This document shows positions 1 to 6,700 of a DNA stretch of 64,000 nucleotides, one piece after another. Origin of the DNA: a virus; the IMG/VR virus record IMGVR_UViG_3300044614_001845, positions 1 to 64,000 of that record; one strand, given 5' to 3'. The translations under genes and the position numbers were made by a program. Positions within the stretch are counted from its first letter, which is position 1, and every line of letters begins with the position of its first letter. The notes under the pieces were generated by a model that worked only from the letters and a program-made list of their open reading frames with translations, ran no database searches and was not told the origin of the DNA.

Positions 1-174
1 GGGGGCGCGGGGGTTATGCGGGCCGGAGCCGTTTTCAAGGTTCAGCGAGACCTTCGGCTCGCTTGCTTTTGATCTTAAAGGATGCGCGAACGGCTTTGCA
101 CGTTTCGACTGATCAGTTCTCTTTATACGTTAGCGGTGCGCTTCCAGTTTGTATCAATCTTACAACTAACTAAG

Positions 175-212
175 TGCAAACTATAAAACAGGAATTGCAA
201 ACTATAAAACAG
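175..212. repeat. 17-bp direct repeat pair, 21 bp period
   Basis: TGCAAACTATAAAACAG occurs identically at 175-191 and 196-212. The 21-bp register is the same as that of the downstream GCTAATTAA repeats, so both sets present sites on the same helix face. Confidence 0.85.
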
Positions 213-267
213 CAGATTCTAAAATATCTTAAACACCAGGAAAATATAAAATATAAAATAACAAAAT

Positions 268-330
268 GCTAATTAACAAACAGCAATCGCTAATTAATAA
301 ATAGCATTTGCTAATTAATTCTTTGCATTT
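268..330. repeat. Three imperfect 21-bp tandem iterons
   Basis: Units begin at 268, 289 and 310 with the identical 9-mer GCTAATTAA, and the unit tails are similar (for instance ATAGCATTT in unit 2 and TTTGCATTT in unit 3). A period of two helical turns is typical of initiator-binding iterons in plasmids. Which protein binds is not shown; the RepL-like gene at 758-1195 is the nearest candidate. Confidence 0.7.
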
Positions 331-609
331 AACAAAAAAGATCGATTTTCAAATGTTGCCAGGTAAAATATAAAATACCGAATTCGTAAAATATTTTTTC
401 AAAAAAATCTAAAATATAAAAAATCGAATTTTTCACGATAAAATAACGCCAGGAATTTTTCAGGTTTTAAAATTTAGCGAAAAAATTTTTTCGATCACTA
501 TACGTTAGCTGCAAAAAATAAGCGATCACTACCAGTGCCAGAAAAAATTTTTCTTTAACGTGAATGTCTCCGCAGATTTTGAAATTTAACCGCAGAAAAA
601 AATCGACCT

Positions 610-765
610 CGTGAATGCAAATTATGAATGCAAATTATGAATGAATGCGTGAATGAATGTTATGAATGAATGAATGCGATGAATGAATGAATGAATGTTA
701 TGAATGTAAACTATGAATGCGTAAATGAATGCCATGAATGAATGCGATGAATGCAAATTATTTGT
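610..765. repeat. GAATG-type low-complexity tandem repeats
   Basis: A run of GAATG, GAATGAATG and GAATGCAAATTAT-like units fills this stretch. It overlaps the last codons of the RepL-like gene. Frames through it encode only monotonous repeat peptides, so I treat it as a DNA element or slippage-prone satellite and not as a gene. Confidence 0.75.
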
Positions 766-1195
766 TAACTCTTCTAACCCAAGCAAATCTACCATTTCTC
801 GCAGATTTGATTGCAGCGTTTTTGAATGTTTGTTGTGAATGAATGGGCGGCCCATAAAATCTACCCGGCACTGCATTTGTATAAATTTTCTCCTCTTTCC
901 ATAATCTTATCCTGAATCGCTTAAGTTTCAAATCACCTTGATAGCAATAAATAGGGTTTATCATGAATCCAATTCTACCATTATATTCAACTTTTTTGAT
1001 AACATCTAGCTTTTTTAATTTTGCAATTCTTCTGTATGTATTGCTTAAATCTACATCAAAGAACGCTGAAATTGTTTTTTCACACTGCGTCGTAAATCCC
1101 CATTCATTGCACATATCTGTTAAATAAAACAAAATTAACAGCTCGGAACTTGTTAATTTAGAGCGCAAAAGTGAATGAAAATCACCGCGAGACAC
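758..1195 (-). CDS. RepL-like winged-helix replication initiator (putative)
   Basis: A 145-residue protein, probable GTG start. Residues about 15-85 read as a winged helix: a helix-rich LTSSELLILFYLTDM segment, then DLSNTYRRIAKLKKLDVIKK as turn and recognition helix, then a wing leading into MINPIYCYQGD. That order, and the NP..(Y)..G(D/N) sequence after the wing, resemble the RepL family of plasmid initiators (family knowledge; similarity judged by eye). It sits beside 21-bp iterons and has its own promoter-like sequence at 1224-1251. It could instead be a MarR-like transcription regulator. Confidence 0.45.
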   Translation of the reverse strand: MSRGDFHSLLRSKLTSSELLILFYLTDMCNEWGFTTQCEKTISAFFDVDLSNTYRRIAKLKKLDVIKKVEYNGRIGFMINPIYCYQGDLKLKRFRIRLWKEEKIYTNAVPGRFYGPPIHSQQTFKNAAIKSARNGRFAWVRRVNK

Positions 1196-1223
1196 GAGAG
1201 AATCGACCCCGAAACTGGTGTAA

Positions 1224-1251
1224 ATTTTACCACGAATCTAATGAGTCTCAA
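1224..1251 (-). promoter_or_regulatory. Promoter-like sequence for the RepL-like gene
   Basis: On the minus strand TTGAGA (1246-1251) is followed after 16 nt by TAAAAT (1224-1229), which places a start site about 20 nt before the GTG at 1195. A perfect 11-bp palindrome CCCTGTCAGGG (1260-1270) lies just upstream of the -35, and ATCTCA/TGAGAT arms (1298-1314) lie further up. These could be operators. Confidence 0.5.
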
Positions 1252-1454
1252 AACAAGAACCCTGTCAGGGACTGAATTTCTTTTTTTGCGTCTCACAATC
1301 TCAGAAAATGAGATCCCTTGCGCTGGAATGAATCTCAGCCCCTTTTGAGTTTTCTCCTTTAGGGGTATGGGGAGAGGAGTCATGAATCGCCAGCGGAAAG
1401 AAATCACAGGCGCCAGATACAAATATCCAGCGCCAGATAATTTATCAATTACAG

Positions 1455-2099
1455 CTATTCATCAAAATCCGCCTCCTCTAATGCAACAAGTAATTGCTCA
1501 ACACCTAATGCGCCAGATTGTAAATTCTTGCCCACTTCAGCAATTTTTGCAGCGCTGTTGAGTATCGACGGAATATCACGAATATCTACTGCGCGATTAG
1601 AATCTAAATACTCGTCTAATGTACGCTGCGACAGTGCAGCTAATTTAGCAGCGTTAATTGATAAGTTGCGCCCTAAATATTCTTGCTGTAGTCTGTAATC
1701 TTCTAGTCGCTTTTTATGTTCTTCAGCTCTAGCATCTTGCTCTAATTTAAGCTTCTCATGCAAAATATCAATGTCGTAATCACTTGTACGAGTCGCCCAA
1801 TTATTCTTTTTTGCAAGCGAATGTAACCTGGTTTCTTGTAAATTAAATATATTTGCTAGATAAGGGATTGACCTTCCCGATCCACAATTCAGCCAAAACT
1901 TAAAAATTTCAAATTCTTTTTCCGTCTCAGAATCAGCGCCGCCTTCTCTAATGAAATACGACTTAGTACTAATTGCGCGAGAATTCAAAATTGCATCTGC
2001 GTCAAAATGCGCGATTTCCTCATCGTGTGAAATTAATGATGATTCGTTATCTACTACGTGATCATTAGAATCAAACTGCGACGAATGAATTTCTTGCAT
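1455..2099 (-). CDS. Terminase small subunit-like DNA-binding protein (putative)
   Basis: About 214 residues from the ATG at 2099; a longer TTG start at 2153 is less likely. The middle reads FKFWLNCGSGRSIPYLANIF followed by a helix-turn-helix and KNNWATRTSDYD. This matches the usual phage small-terminase pattern (helix-turn-helix, then W..R...YD) and is followed by a long charged coiled-coil-like stretch (EKLKLEQDARAEEHKKRLED). Small terminases choose the DNA to package and feed the large subunit. It is far from the capsid genes in this window, so either the genome is circular and this is near the packaging start, or it is another DNA-binding protein. Confidence 0.5.
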   Translation of the reverse strand: MQEIHSSQFDSNDHVVDNESSLISHDEEIAHFDADAILNSRAISTKSYFIREGGADSETEKEFEIFKFWLNCGSGRSIPYLANIFNLQETRLHSLAKKNNWATRTSDYDIDILHEKLKLEQDARAEEHKKRLEDYRLQQEYLGRNLSINAAKLAALSQRTLDEYLDSNRAVDIRDIPSILNSAAKIAEVGKNLQSGALGVEQLLVALEEADFDE

Positions 2100-2151
2100 T
2101 AGAGAAATTGCAACGACGAAAGAATAGCACGCTGCGTAGAAATAAACAAAC

Positions 2152-2252
2152 AATAACAGCCTGAATCAAATGCTCCTGCGAGCAAATAGCTCTGGGCTAT
2201 TTGCGTAGCATTGCGCCAGCGATTAAATAACAGCCGCAATCAAATGCTCCTG
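2152..2252. repeat. 27-bp direct repeat pair flanking a hairpin
   Basis: Copies at 2152-2178 and 2226-2252 differ at only two positions; both end in AATCAAATGCTCCTG. Between them is a perfect hairpin with 9-bp arms GCAAATAGC (2182-2190) and GCTATTTGC (2196-2204). A second hairpin, arms CGCTTGC and GCAAGCG, lies at 2269-2286. The position directly upstream of the terminase-like gene suggests a packaging or regulatory site (inference). Confidence 0.75.
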
Positions 2253-2326
2253 TTCAGTCGCATTTGAGCGCTTGCTAGAGCAAGCGAAATAAATAAATAA
2301 TTACTAATTAAAATAATAGCTATAGA

Positions 2327-2363
2327 CAATAAAAAACCCTCAGCTGCGTGAGCAACTAAGGGC
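2327..2363 (-). terminator. Intrinsic terminator closing the first early operon
   Basis: The minus-strand RNA forms an 11-bp stem (GU pairs included) with a 4-nt loop between 2337 and 2362, followed by six U. It lies 30 nt after the stop of the 57-residue gene and ends the transcript that begins at the promoter at 3418-3491. Confidence 0.85.
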
Positions 2364-2392
2364 GAGTGAATAAAAGTAACACTACATGCAAA

Positions 2393-2566
2393 TTAACGCA
2401 CGCAGTTGGGTTCTAAATTATCCAGCTCAGCAGTAACTAAACAAGCTTTGTATTCCAGGTATTTTTCAACCTCTACTACATACAAATTTGTTGCACTTGC
2501 AACTAATAGAGGGGCGCCAATAATAACTGCTGTGCAAGCACAAATCTTTGCAAATGACGCAATCAT
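2393..2566 (-). CDS. Small membrane or exported protein
   Basis: A 57-residue protein (MIASFAKICACTAVII...). Residues 8-30 form one hydrophobic segment that could be a transmembrane anchor or an uncleaved signal. The rest is acidic and ends LEPNCVR. Last gene of the first early operon, two bases after the 54-residue gene and just before the terminator. No family recognised. Confidence 0.65.
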   Translation of the reverse strand: MIASFAKICACTAVIIGAPLLVASATNLYVVEVEKYLEYKACLVTAELDNLEPNCVR

Positions 2567-2567
2567 T

Positions 2568-2732
2568 TCAGTTGCTCCAATTTGATTTACAGACTTGCGA
2601 AACGTAATAATACGCTCGCCCGTGTTCAGAAAATTGATACTCGTCTTTCATTTTCAACGCATCAGCTTTGTTTTCAAATTCATCAACAGTCTCATCGTAA
2701 TTTCCAGATTGACGATTAACAAAGTAAGTCAT
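2568..2732 (-). CDS. Small conserved-looking phage protein
   Basis: A 54-residue protein with the order TVDEFENKADALKMKDEYQF then YYYVSQVCKSNW. The pattern (short beta strand, helix with A..M..EY, terminal Y..S..CK.W) is one I associate with small proteins scattered through phage genomes, without known function. Same operon as its neighbours. Confidence 0.65.
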   Translation of the reverse strand: MTYFVNRQSGNYDETVDEFENKADALKMKDEYQFSEHGRAYYYVSQVCKSNWSN

Positions 2733-2767
2733 GAGAAAAAATGCGAGTGAGTCAATAACGTATCTTA

Positions 2768-2959
2768 TTAAGTTAATTGTTCAATAAGTTCATCACGCAT
2801 TTTCTCAAGATTATCTCCTGCCCAAATGTCAAGAGTCTTATCTGCAAATTTAATCGCCTCCCAAAGTTTAGCATGATCCCTCCAGTCCACAATATCTTTG
2901 TCAATCGCAATTAACAAATCAAGAACGCAAAGCTTTAAGCGTTTTTCTTGTTCAGTCAT
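2768..2959 (-). CDS. Hypothetical early protein
   Basis: 63 residues, all-helical appearance, strongly charged, no motif recognised. Begins MTEQEKRLKLCVLDLLIAID. Spaced like its neighbours in the first early operon. Confidence 0.6.
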   Translation of the reverse strand: MTEQEKRLKLCVLDLLIAIDKDIVDWRDHAKLWEAIKFADKTLDIWAGDNLEKMRDELIEQLT

Positions 2960-2992
2960 AACTAAAAATGCGAATGAGTAAAAATAAACAAA

Positions 2993-3187
2993 TCAGCAAA
3001 CTAACGGATTTGCGTCCTCCACATAAACAACTTTTGCCATCGCCAAAATATCTTCATTCAAAATCCTTTTGTTGCGTCGCATAATGTTTTGCGCTTTTTT
3101 AATCGCAAGCGATTCGCAATCATCAACCTCTGTCACAACAACTTCCCCGCAGCCGTAAGGAAATCGAACTGTGTAACGAGTAAACAT
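2993..3187 (-). CDS. Hypothetical early protein
   Basis: 64 residues. An N-terminal beta-rich part (YTVRFPYGCGEVVVTEVDD) precedes a basic helix (AIKKAQNIMRRNKRI). No known family. Member of the operon driven from 3418-3491. Confidence 0.6.
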   Translation of the reverse strand: MFTRYTVRFPYGCGEVVVTEVDDCESLAIKKAQNIMRRNKRILNEDILAMAKVVYVEDANPLVC

Positions 3188-3221
3188 GAGCTTTTTGAAA
3201 TGAACGTGTAAATTAAATTAG

Positions 3222-3386
3222 TCAGTCATCGAATTTTGTGATCTCCCATCCAAGTTCTTCAATTAAGAAATCTTCTGCTCCTGCTTCTGCATCTTCCAAG
3301 AACTCAAGGAAGAAATCGAGCACCTCCATCAATCTATGTACGATGAACAACATTGCGACGATGCAGTAGGAAATGAATTCGCGCAT
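3222..3386 (-). CDS. Small membrane protein, acidic tail
   Basis: 54 residues from the ATG at 3386; a TTG 14 codons upstream is possible but unlikely. A hydrophobic helix at about residues 6-18 (YCIVAMLFIVHRL) is followed by an acidic amphipathic stretch. First gene after the promoter at 3418-3491. Confidence 0.6.
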   Translation of the reverse strand: MREFISYCIVAMLFIVHRLMEVLDFFLEFLEDAEAGAEDFLIEELGWEITKFDD

Positions 3387-3417
3387 GAATCTTTTGTTGA
3401 AATTAAATAAACAACAC

Positions 3418-3491
3418 GAACAAAACAAGCACTCCTTGCCCTGTTCATAACACCATTATAGCACTTATCACGCTATGTGTCAAGTACTAAT
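3418..3491 (-). promoter_or_regulatory. Early promoter cassette 1 with +1 hairpin
   Basis: Minus strand: conserved ATTAGTAC, then TTGACA (3478-3483), 17-nt spacer ending GTGC (extended -10), TATAAT (3455-3460). The predicted +1 is near 3448. A 12-bp stem including GU pairs runs from 3446 to 3418 with a 5-nt loop, so the RNA would start with a hairpin. Drives the genes 3386 down to 2393. Confidence 0.93.
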
Positions 3492-3502
3492 CAAAACGAG
3501 TT

Positions 3503-3988
3503 TCATTGCAAATCATCATACGCAACCAATCTTTCATACAAATACTTTCCTTGTCGATTACGATAAAACAATCTCGGCGCATGATGTAAACTCCCTAGGC
3601 AAACAACTACCTTGAAATCAATCTGCTCGTACTTATTAATCAAACACATGCACGTCAAACTAAACAATCTGCGTAGTGAACAATAATAATCATCAACGTA
3701 ACTCGTCGTATGATAAAACTTATAATTGCTACTATCAACAAATAACTCTCGATTGCTTCTTACACATTCTCGCACGTACTCTTCTTTTAATTCAACTGCG
3801 CTAACAAAATTATACTCATCATCGCAATCATAATTCTGCAAAGAAATCCAGGGCAACGAACAAACATCGTCAGGGGCGAGAAATAAAACTCTCTGTGCTT
3901 TGAATCTTTGCAAATACTCTTTCGCGCACTTTAATCTACGTTTGACTTCAATCAAACTAAATTCATCAGTGCGTGCAACTCTGCTCAT
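3503..3988 (-). CDS. Hypothetical protein
   Basis: 161 residues, rich in Cys and Tyr (for example SLTCMCLINKYEQIDFKVVVCLGSL). No family recognised. It ends 12 nt before the conserved start of promoter cassette 1. It lies downstream of the 4105-4138 terminator, and no consensus promoter precedes it in the 180-nt gap, so how it is expressed is unclear. Confidence 0.65.
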   Translation of the reverse strand: MSRVARTDEFSLIEVKRRLKCAKEYLQRFKAQRVLFLAPDDVCSLPWISLQNYDCDDEYNFVSAVELKEEYVRECVRSNRELFVDSSNYKFYHTTSYVDDYYCSLRRLFSLTCMCLINKYEQIDFKVVVCLGSLHHAPRLFYRNRQGKYLYERLVAYDDLQ

Positions 3989-4104
3989 AACAAATCTGTT
4001 TTGCGTGCAAATCTATTCGACTGAGCGCATGAATCCATCCCTCGCGCAAATGCCCCTGTAAGCCCTCTCAAATCTCTCCCCGCATGAATCCCTCTCAGCG
4101 CAAA
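3989..4104. other. Non-coding spacer with GCGCA..GAATC motifs
   Basis: No gene seen. The stretch repeats short GCGCATGAATCC-like words (around 4025, 4076 and 4098) that recur in the spacer at 10221-10361. Confidence 0.5.
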
Positions 4105-4138
4105 TAAAAACCCCCTTCCAGAGGCTTCTGGAGGGGGC
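4105..4138 (-). terminator. Intrinsic terminator after the exported-protein gene
   Basis: The minus-strand RNA forms a GC-rich stem (CCCCCTCCAG paired with CTGGAAGGGGG) followed by five U, 30 nt after the stop at 4168. Closes the operon begun at promoter cassette 2. Confidence 0.9.
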
Positions 4139-4167
4139 TCACGAATCTTCTCGTCGCAGGAATCAAC

Positions 4168-4437
4168 TCACTTCATGTATTTCGGGCAGAGTTTTGAAAT
4201 CGCAATCATTGCTTGCAAAATATCCGAGTCAACTAATTTGCCGTGCCATGTAACTTTTACAGCTTCTCCAGAAGAAATGTATGCTTCTTCTGTCGCAACT
4301 CTCATTGAATCTTGAACGGATAATCCTGCTGCACGCATTTTACAAAATTCAAATGCGTACAAATTAGGAAGCAGTTGTCCTGCATTAACAGCGCAGGGCG
4401 CAAGAATAAAAGTCAGTGCGAAAATGAACTTTTTCAT
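4168..4437 (-). CDS. Small secreted protein with signal peptide
   Basis: 89 residues from the ATG at 4437. The N-terminus MKKFIFALTFILAPCAVNA is a textbook signal peptide with a predicted cut after VNA. The mature part has two Cys (FCKMRAAGLS..., LCPKY near the C-terminus) that could form a disulfide in the periplasm. An exported protein in the early block could alter the host envelope, for example superinfection exclusion (inference). Last gene before a terminator. Confidence 0.75.
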   Translation of the reverse strand: MKKFIFALTFILAPCAVNAGQLLPNLYAFEFCKMRAAGLSVQDSMRVATEEAYISSGEAVKVTWHGKLVDSDILQAMIAISKLCPKYMK

Positions 4438-4438
4438 G

Positions 4439-4633
4439 TCAGTCCTTAATTTGTGAGATTTGAATAATTTCCTTTGTCGGGAAATTCTTTTTGAAGTAAT
4501 TGAGTGCATCGTCACGATCAACGCACTCTTCAATAGTTGTCCAACCAATAAATCCTCTTGCTTTGATGTCCTCAAATAAGATGCGATACTTTTGTAATCG
4601 CTGCTTGCGATAATTCTCAGTCAAATGATTCAT
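4439..4633 (-). CDS. Hypothetical early protein
   Basis: 64 residues, basic N-terminal helix (NYRKQRLQKYRILFEDIKARG), then a mixed fold. Overlaps the upstream gene by four bases (ATGA-type coupling), which supports translation. No family recognised. Confidence 0.65.
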   Translation of the reverse strand: MNHLTENYRKQRLQKYRILFEDIKARGFIGWTTIEECVDRDDALNYFKKNFPTKEIIQISQIKD

Positions 4634-4818
4634 TTGAGAACGTGAACGTAATTCAACGACTTAATACAATACCCTATTGCGCATGTAATCTCTTCAACCA
4701 AATCATCTTCGTCATCCGCCTCCCAGAAAGAAAACAAAACATTGTCATAAATCTCGTCTTGTGTTTCAGTGTCGAGATCATCAAAATCAAATTCGACTTC
4801 AGTAACTTGATAATTCAT
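4630..4818 (-). CDS. Acidic hypothetical early protein
   Basis: 62 residues and very acidic (EFDFDDLDTETQDEIYDN, then EADDEDDLVEEITCAIGYCI). Phages often carry small proteins of this composition; no function is known to me. A DNA mimic is conceivable from charge alone but untested. Confidence 0.65.
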   Translation of the reverse strand: MNYQVTEVEFDFDDLDTETQDEIYDNVLFSFWEADDEDDLVEEITCAIGYCIKSLNYVHVLK

Positions 4819-4821
4819 GAT

Positions 4822-5199
4822 TCAATCAATAATTTCTGAAAAGGGCAAACGAGAAAGATTCCCGTATTTTGTGATTGACTCTACGACGTACTCGCAGAAA
4901 TCTTGCGCGTAATTTGCACGCGCATAATCTTTACCAATTAAATACTGTCGCTCAATTTTGTATTCAGGCTCACGAATGTCCGTTAGCGTTAAAATAATTT
5001 CCCACTTAGGGCAAGCAACTCCGAGGAAATCTTCCTCGTCGCTTGTGTATTCTTGAACGGCAAATTGAACAATTTGTTTTTCGCCTCCTTCACTTTCCTC
5101 GTCCTCAAAAACACAAATCTCATCGCTTTCAATTCTCCCGCCGTGAAATCCACGAGAAAAATCCTCCCAGGTAATTTTTTGAACAAGTGAAGTTGTCAT
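4822..5199 (-). CDS. Acidic hypothetical early protein
   Basis: 125 residues, strongly acidic, beta-rich in appearance (QIVQFAVQEYTSDEEDF, KWEIILTLTDI). No motif recognised. Ten bases after the preceding gene's stop in the operon of promoter cassette 2. Confidence 0.65.
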   Translation of the reverse strand: MTTSLVQKITWEDFSRGFHGGRIESDEICVFEDEESEGGEKQIVQFAVQEYTSDEEDFLGVACPKWEIILTLTDIREPEYKIERQYLIGKDYARANYAQDFCEYVVESITKYGNLSRLPFSEIID

Positions 5200-5208
5200 G
5201 ATTAAAAA

Positions 5209-5508
5209 TCAGAAGCGAACGTAATTTTCTGCGGCAATAAAGCGCAGTGTGAAAATCTCTTCGTCTTTGTCATTAACTTTGTAGCTTGCTTGAAATCCTC
5301 CTGACGAAACTACGTCGTGATCGCGCTCTGCAGAAAATAATAAGCCGATGCACTTATCACGCATCTCATCAATCGTTGCAAATCGCAGTCCGTCATACAT
5401 CGCCCACTTCCAATCAACAGCGTGCATTAATTTTTCGACGCGCTCGAAATTAAAGTTGTCGAGCAGTTGAAAAATCGCGTCAGTGGTTTTGTCGGTTGAA
5501 ACAATCAT
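5209..5508 (-). CDS. Hypothetical early protein
   Basis: 99 residues. Contains VDWKWAMYDG and a C-terminal beta segment (EEIFTLRFIAAENYVRF). First gene after promoter cassette 2; GAGAG lies just before the ATG. No family recognised. Confidence 0.65.
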   Translation of the reverse strand: MIVSTDKTTDAIFQLLDNFNFERVEKLMHAVDWKWAMYDGLRFATIDEMRDKCIGLLFSAERDHDVVSSGGFQASYKVNDKDEEIFTLRFIAAENYVRF

Positions 5509-5543
5509 CTCTCTGAAAAATAAACAACGGTGAAAGAAATAAA

Positions 5544-5623
5544 TCAGCGAGAAAAAGAAGTTACTCTCTCCCCCGCTGACTTCTTCATTATAGCATGTAT
5601 CACATGCTATGTCAAGTAGTAAT
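5544..5623 (-). promoter_or_regulatory. Early promoter cassette 2 with +1 hairpin
   Basis: TTGACA (5610-5615), 17-nt spacer, TATAAT (5587-5592), with extended -10 GC. Predicted +1 near 5580; hairpin arms TCAGC and GCTGA span 5579 to 5544, with internal GAGA/TCTC pairing. The -35 lies inside the last codons of the upstream gene, whose final Leu-Thr is encoded by TTGACA. Confidence 0.92.
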
Positions 5624-5888
5624 CTGTTCGCTTGTCTTTGTAAATACCCTCTCTAATCAAAATCTGTTTAGCAGCAAGAATAACAATGTCGCATAACGTC
5701 TTCTGTGTGAACAAATACTTTTTTCTGTACTTGTTTTTTAAGTAGCATAAAACATTTGTTGAACATGCGGACAAAGAAACATCAGATAGATTCTCGTGAT
5801 CCTTTGACTTTTTAATGTGCTTGTAACTCATTGACGTGCGAATAATGCGAATGACATCTTCATCAACGAATTTGCTCAGATCATTCAT
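5607..5888 (-). CDS. Hypothetical protein overlapping a promoter
   Basis: 93 residues from the ATG at 5888. Helical and basic (MSYKHIKKSKDHENLS, KYRKKYLFTQKTLCDIVILA). Its last three codons and stop form the -35 and the start of the spacer of promoter cassette 2. The ATG overlaps the upstream gene's end. No family recognised. Confidence 0.65.
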   Translation of the reverse strand: MNDLSKFVDEDVIRIIRTSMSYKHIKKSKDHENLSDVSLSACSTNVLCYLKNKYRKKYLFTQKTLCDIVILAAKQILIREGIYKDKRTDYYLT

Positions 5889-6085
5889 TTTTTCAGACAA
5901 ATGAACCTACCTCCGACGATTGCGTCTCTGGTGAAAATAAGTCGTTCTGCTGGGCAATTATAAAAAGCATGATTGCTCAGCTTTTCGTTAATAAGTCTAG
6001 CACCAACAAAACCTAGTGTGGCGCCAATAAAAATAGCACCGCAAGCACCAATAAACTCTTTGTGCTCAAGATAAAAGTCTTTCAT
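5885..6085 (-). CDS. Small single-pass membrane protein
   Basis: 66 residues from the ATG at 6085, which overlaps the upstream stop (ATGA). A glycine-rich hydrophobic helix (FIGACGAIFIGATLGFVGA) covers about residues 10-30. Function unknown. Confidence 0.65.
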   Translation of the reverse strand: MKDFYLEHKEFIGACGAIFIGATLGFVGARLINEKLSNHAFYNCPAERLIFTRDAIVGGRFICLKK

Positions 6086-6372
6086 TTGAGATAGAATCCT
6101 CCAGATTCCCAAGAAATTACGCTGTCGGGTGGATTGAAATCCGTCTTGATGCTTGCAAAGTATTCGCCTTCCATTCCGTAAAGAATGGGCAAATCAACTT
6201 CAACATCATCGCCAAATTGTTCTTTGGCCCAATGAATCACTTGAGTTTCTAAATCAAGCAAATCATCATCTTTGATCTCTCTGAAATAATGATCACCTGA
6301 AGGACAGTGATAAACATACAAATAAGTCTCGTGGGGCGCGACTTTCAAAAGATCTTTCATTGAAATTAACAT
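6082..6372 (-). CDS. Hypothetical early protein
   Basis: 96 residues, acidic; an alternative ATG lies four codons in (6360). Contains YLYVYHCPSGDHYFREIKDD. Two bases after the upstream gene. No family recognised. Confidence 0.65.
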   Translation of the reverse strand: MLISMKDLLKVAPHETYLYVYHCPSGDHYFREIKDDDLLDLETQVIHWAKEQFGDDVEVDLPILYGMEGEYFASIKTDFNPPDSVISWESGGFYLK

Positions 6373-6374
6373 GT

Positions 6375-6689
6375 CTAATTGAAAAGAACCTTGAGATTCT
6401 CAATCCAAGAACGTCGTGCAAAATCAAATACGACGCCCTTAAAGTATCTGCTGAACGCGATTCGCAAATGAATCGGCGGCAGCCAGTAATTCATTGCAAA
6501 GTTAATTTGCAATCGAACTCGCCCCAGATACAAATAAAATCGGGGCTGTATGCACCAAGGCTGCCATGAATCAATGAAAAACAAAAATTGCCATTCTTGA
6601 TTCGTGAACAAGGAAATACGCCGAAAGATTGAATAATCTTCTTTATTGAAGACTAAATCAATCATGTACTCGTCTGAGTAGTTAAGCAT
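6375..6689 (-). CDS. Aromatic-rich hypothetical protein
   Basis: 104 residues from the ATG at 6689. Unusually rich in Phe, Tyr and Trp (EWQFLFFIDSWQPW, RFYLYLGRVRLQINFAMNYW). No family recognised. Transcribed from promoter cassette 3. Confidence 0.6.
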   Translation of the reverse strand: MLNYSDEYMIDLVFNKEDYSIFRRISLFTNQEWQFLFFIDSWQPWCIQPRFYLYLGRVRLQINFAMNYWLPPIHLRIAFSRYFKGVVFDFARRSWIENLKVLFN

Positions 6690-6700
6690 TGCAGGACAAA

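Larger units (their letters stand above)
1..757. other. AT-rich repeat region, possible plasmid-type origin
   Basis: No convincing gene. After a GC-rich first 60 bases the segment is very AT-rich. It carries a 17-bp direct repeat at 175-191 and 196-212 (21 bp apart), three 21-bp tandem units starting at 268, 289 and 310 (each opening GCTAATTAA), a 14-bp palindrome GAAAAAATTTTTTC at 479-492 with a 13-bp near copy at 541-553, CGATCACTA at 492 and 523, and TATACGTTAGC at 124 and 499. From about 610 to 765 it becomes low-complexity GAATG-type repeats. Tandem iterons in AT-rich DNA next to an initiator-like gene suggest an origin (inference). Confidence 0.5.

Noticed and set aside
1-760. CRISPR array
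   Set aside because: Repeats are short, tandem and without unique spacers of constant length.
622-876. An 84-codon minus frame rich in repeated HSFI/FIHAF peptides
   Set aside because: It is only the translation of the GAATG satellite and runs antisense-frame to the RepL-like gene.
1153-1422. An 89-codon minus frame between RepL-like and terminase-like genes
   Set aside because: Overlaps the promoter and start of the RepL-like gene, has no protein-like pattern, and crosses two palindromes.
4989-5186. 65-codon minus frame inside 4822-5199
   Set aside because: Alternative frame of a tightly coupled gene with better start and spacing.
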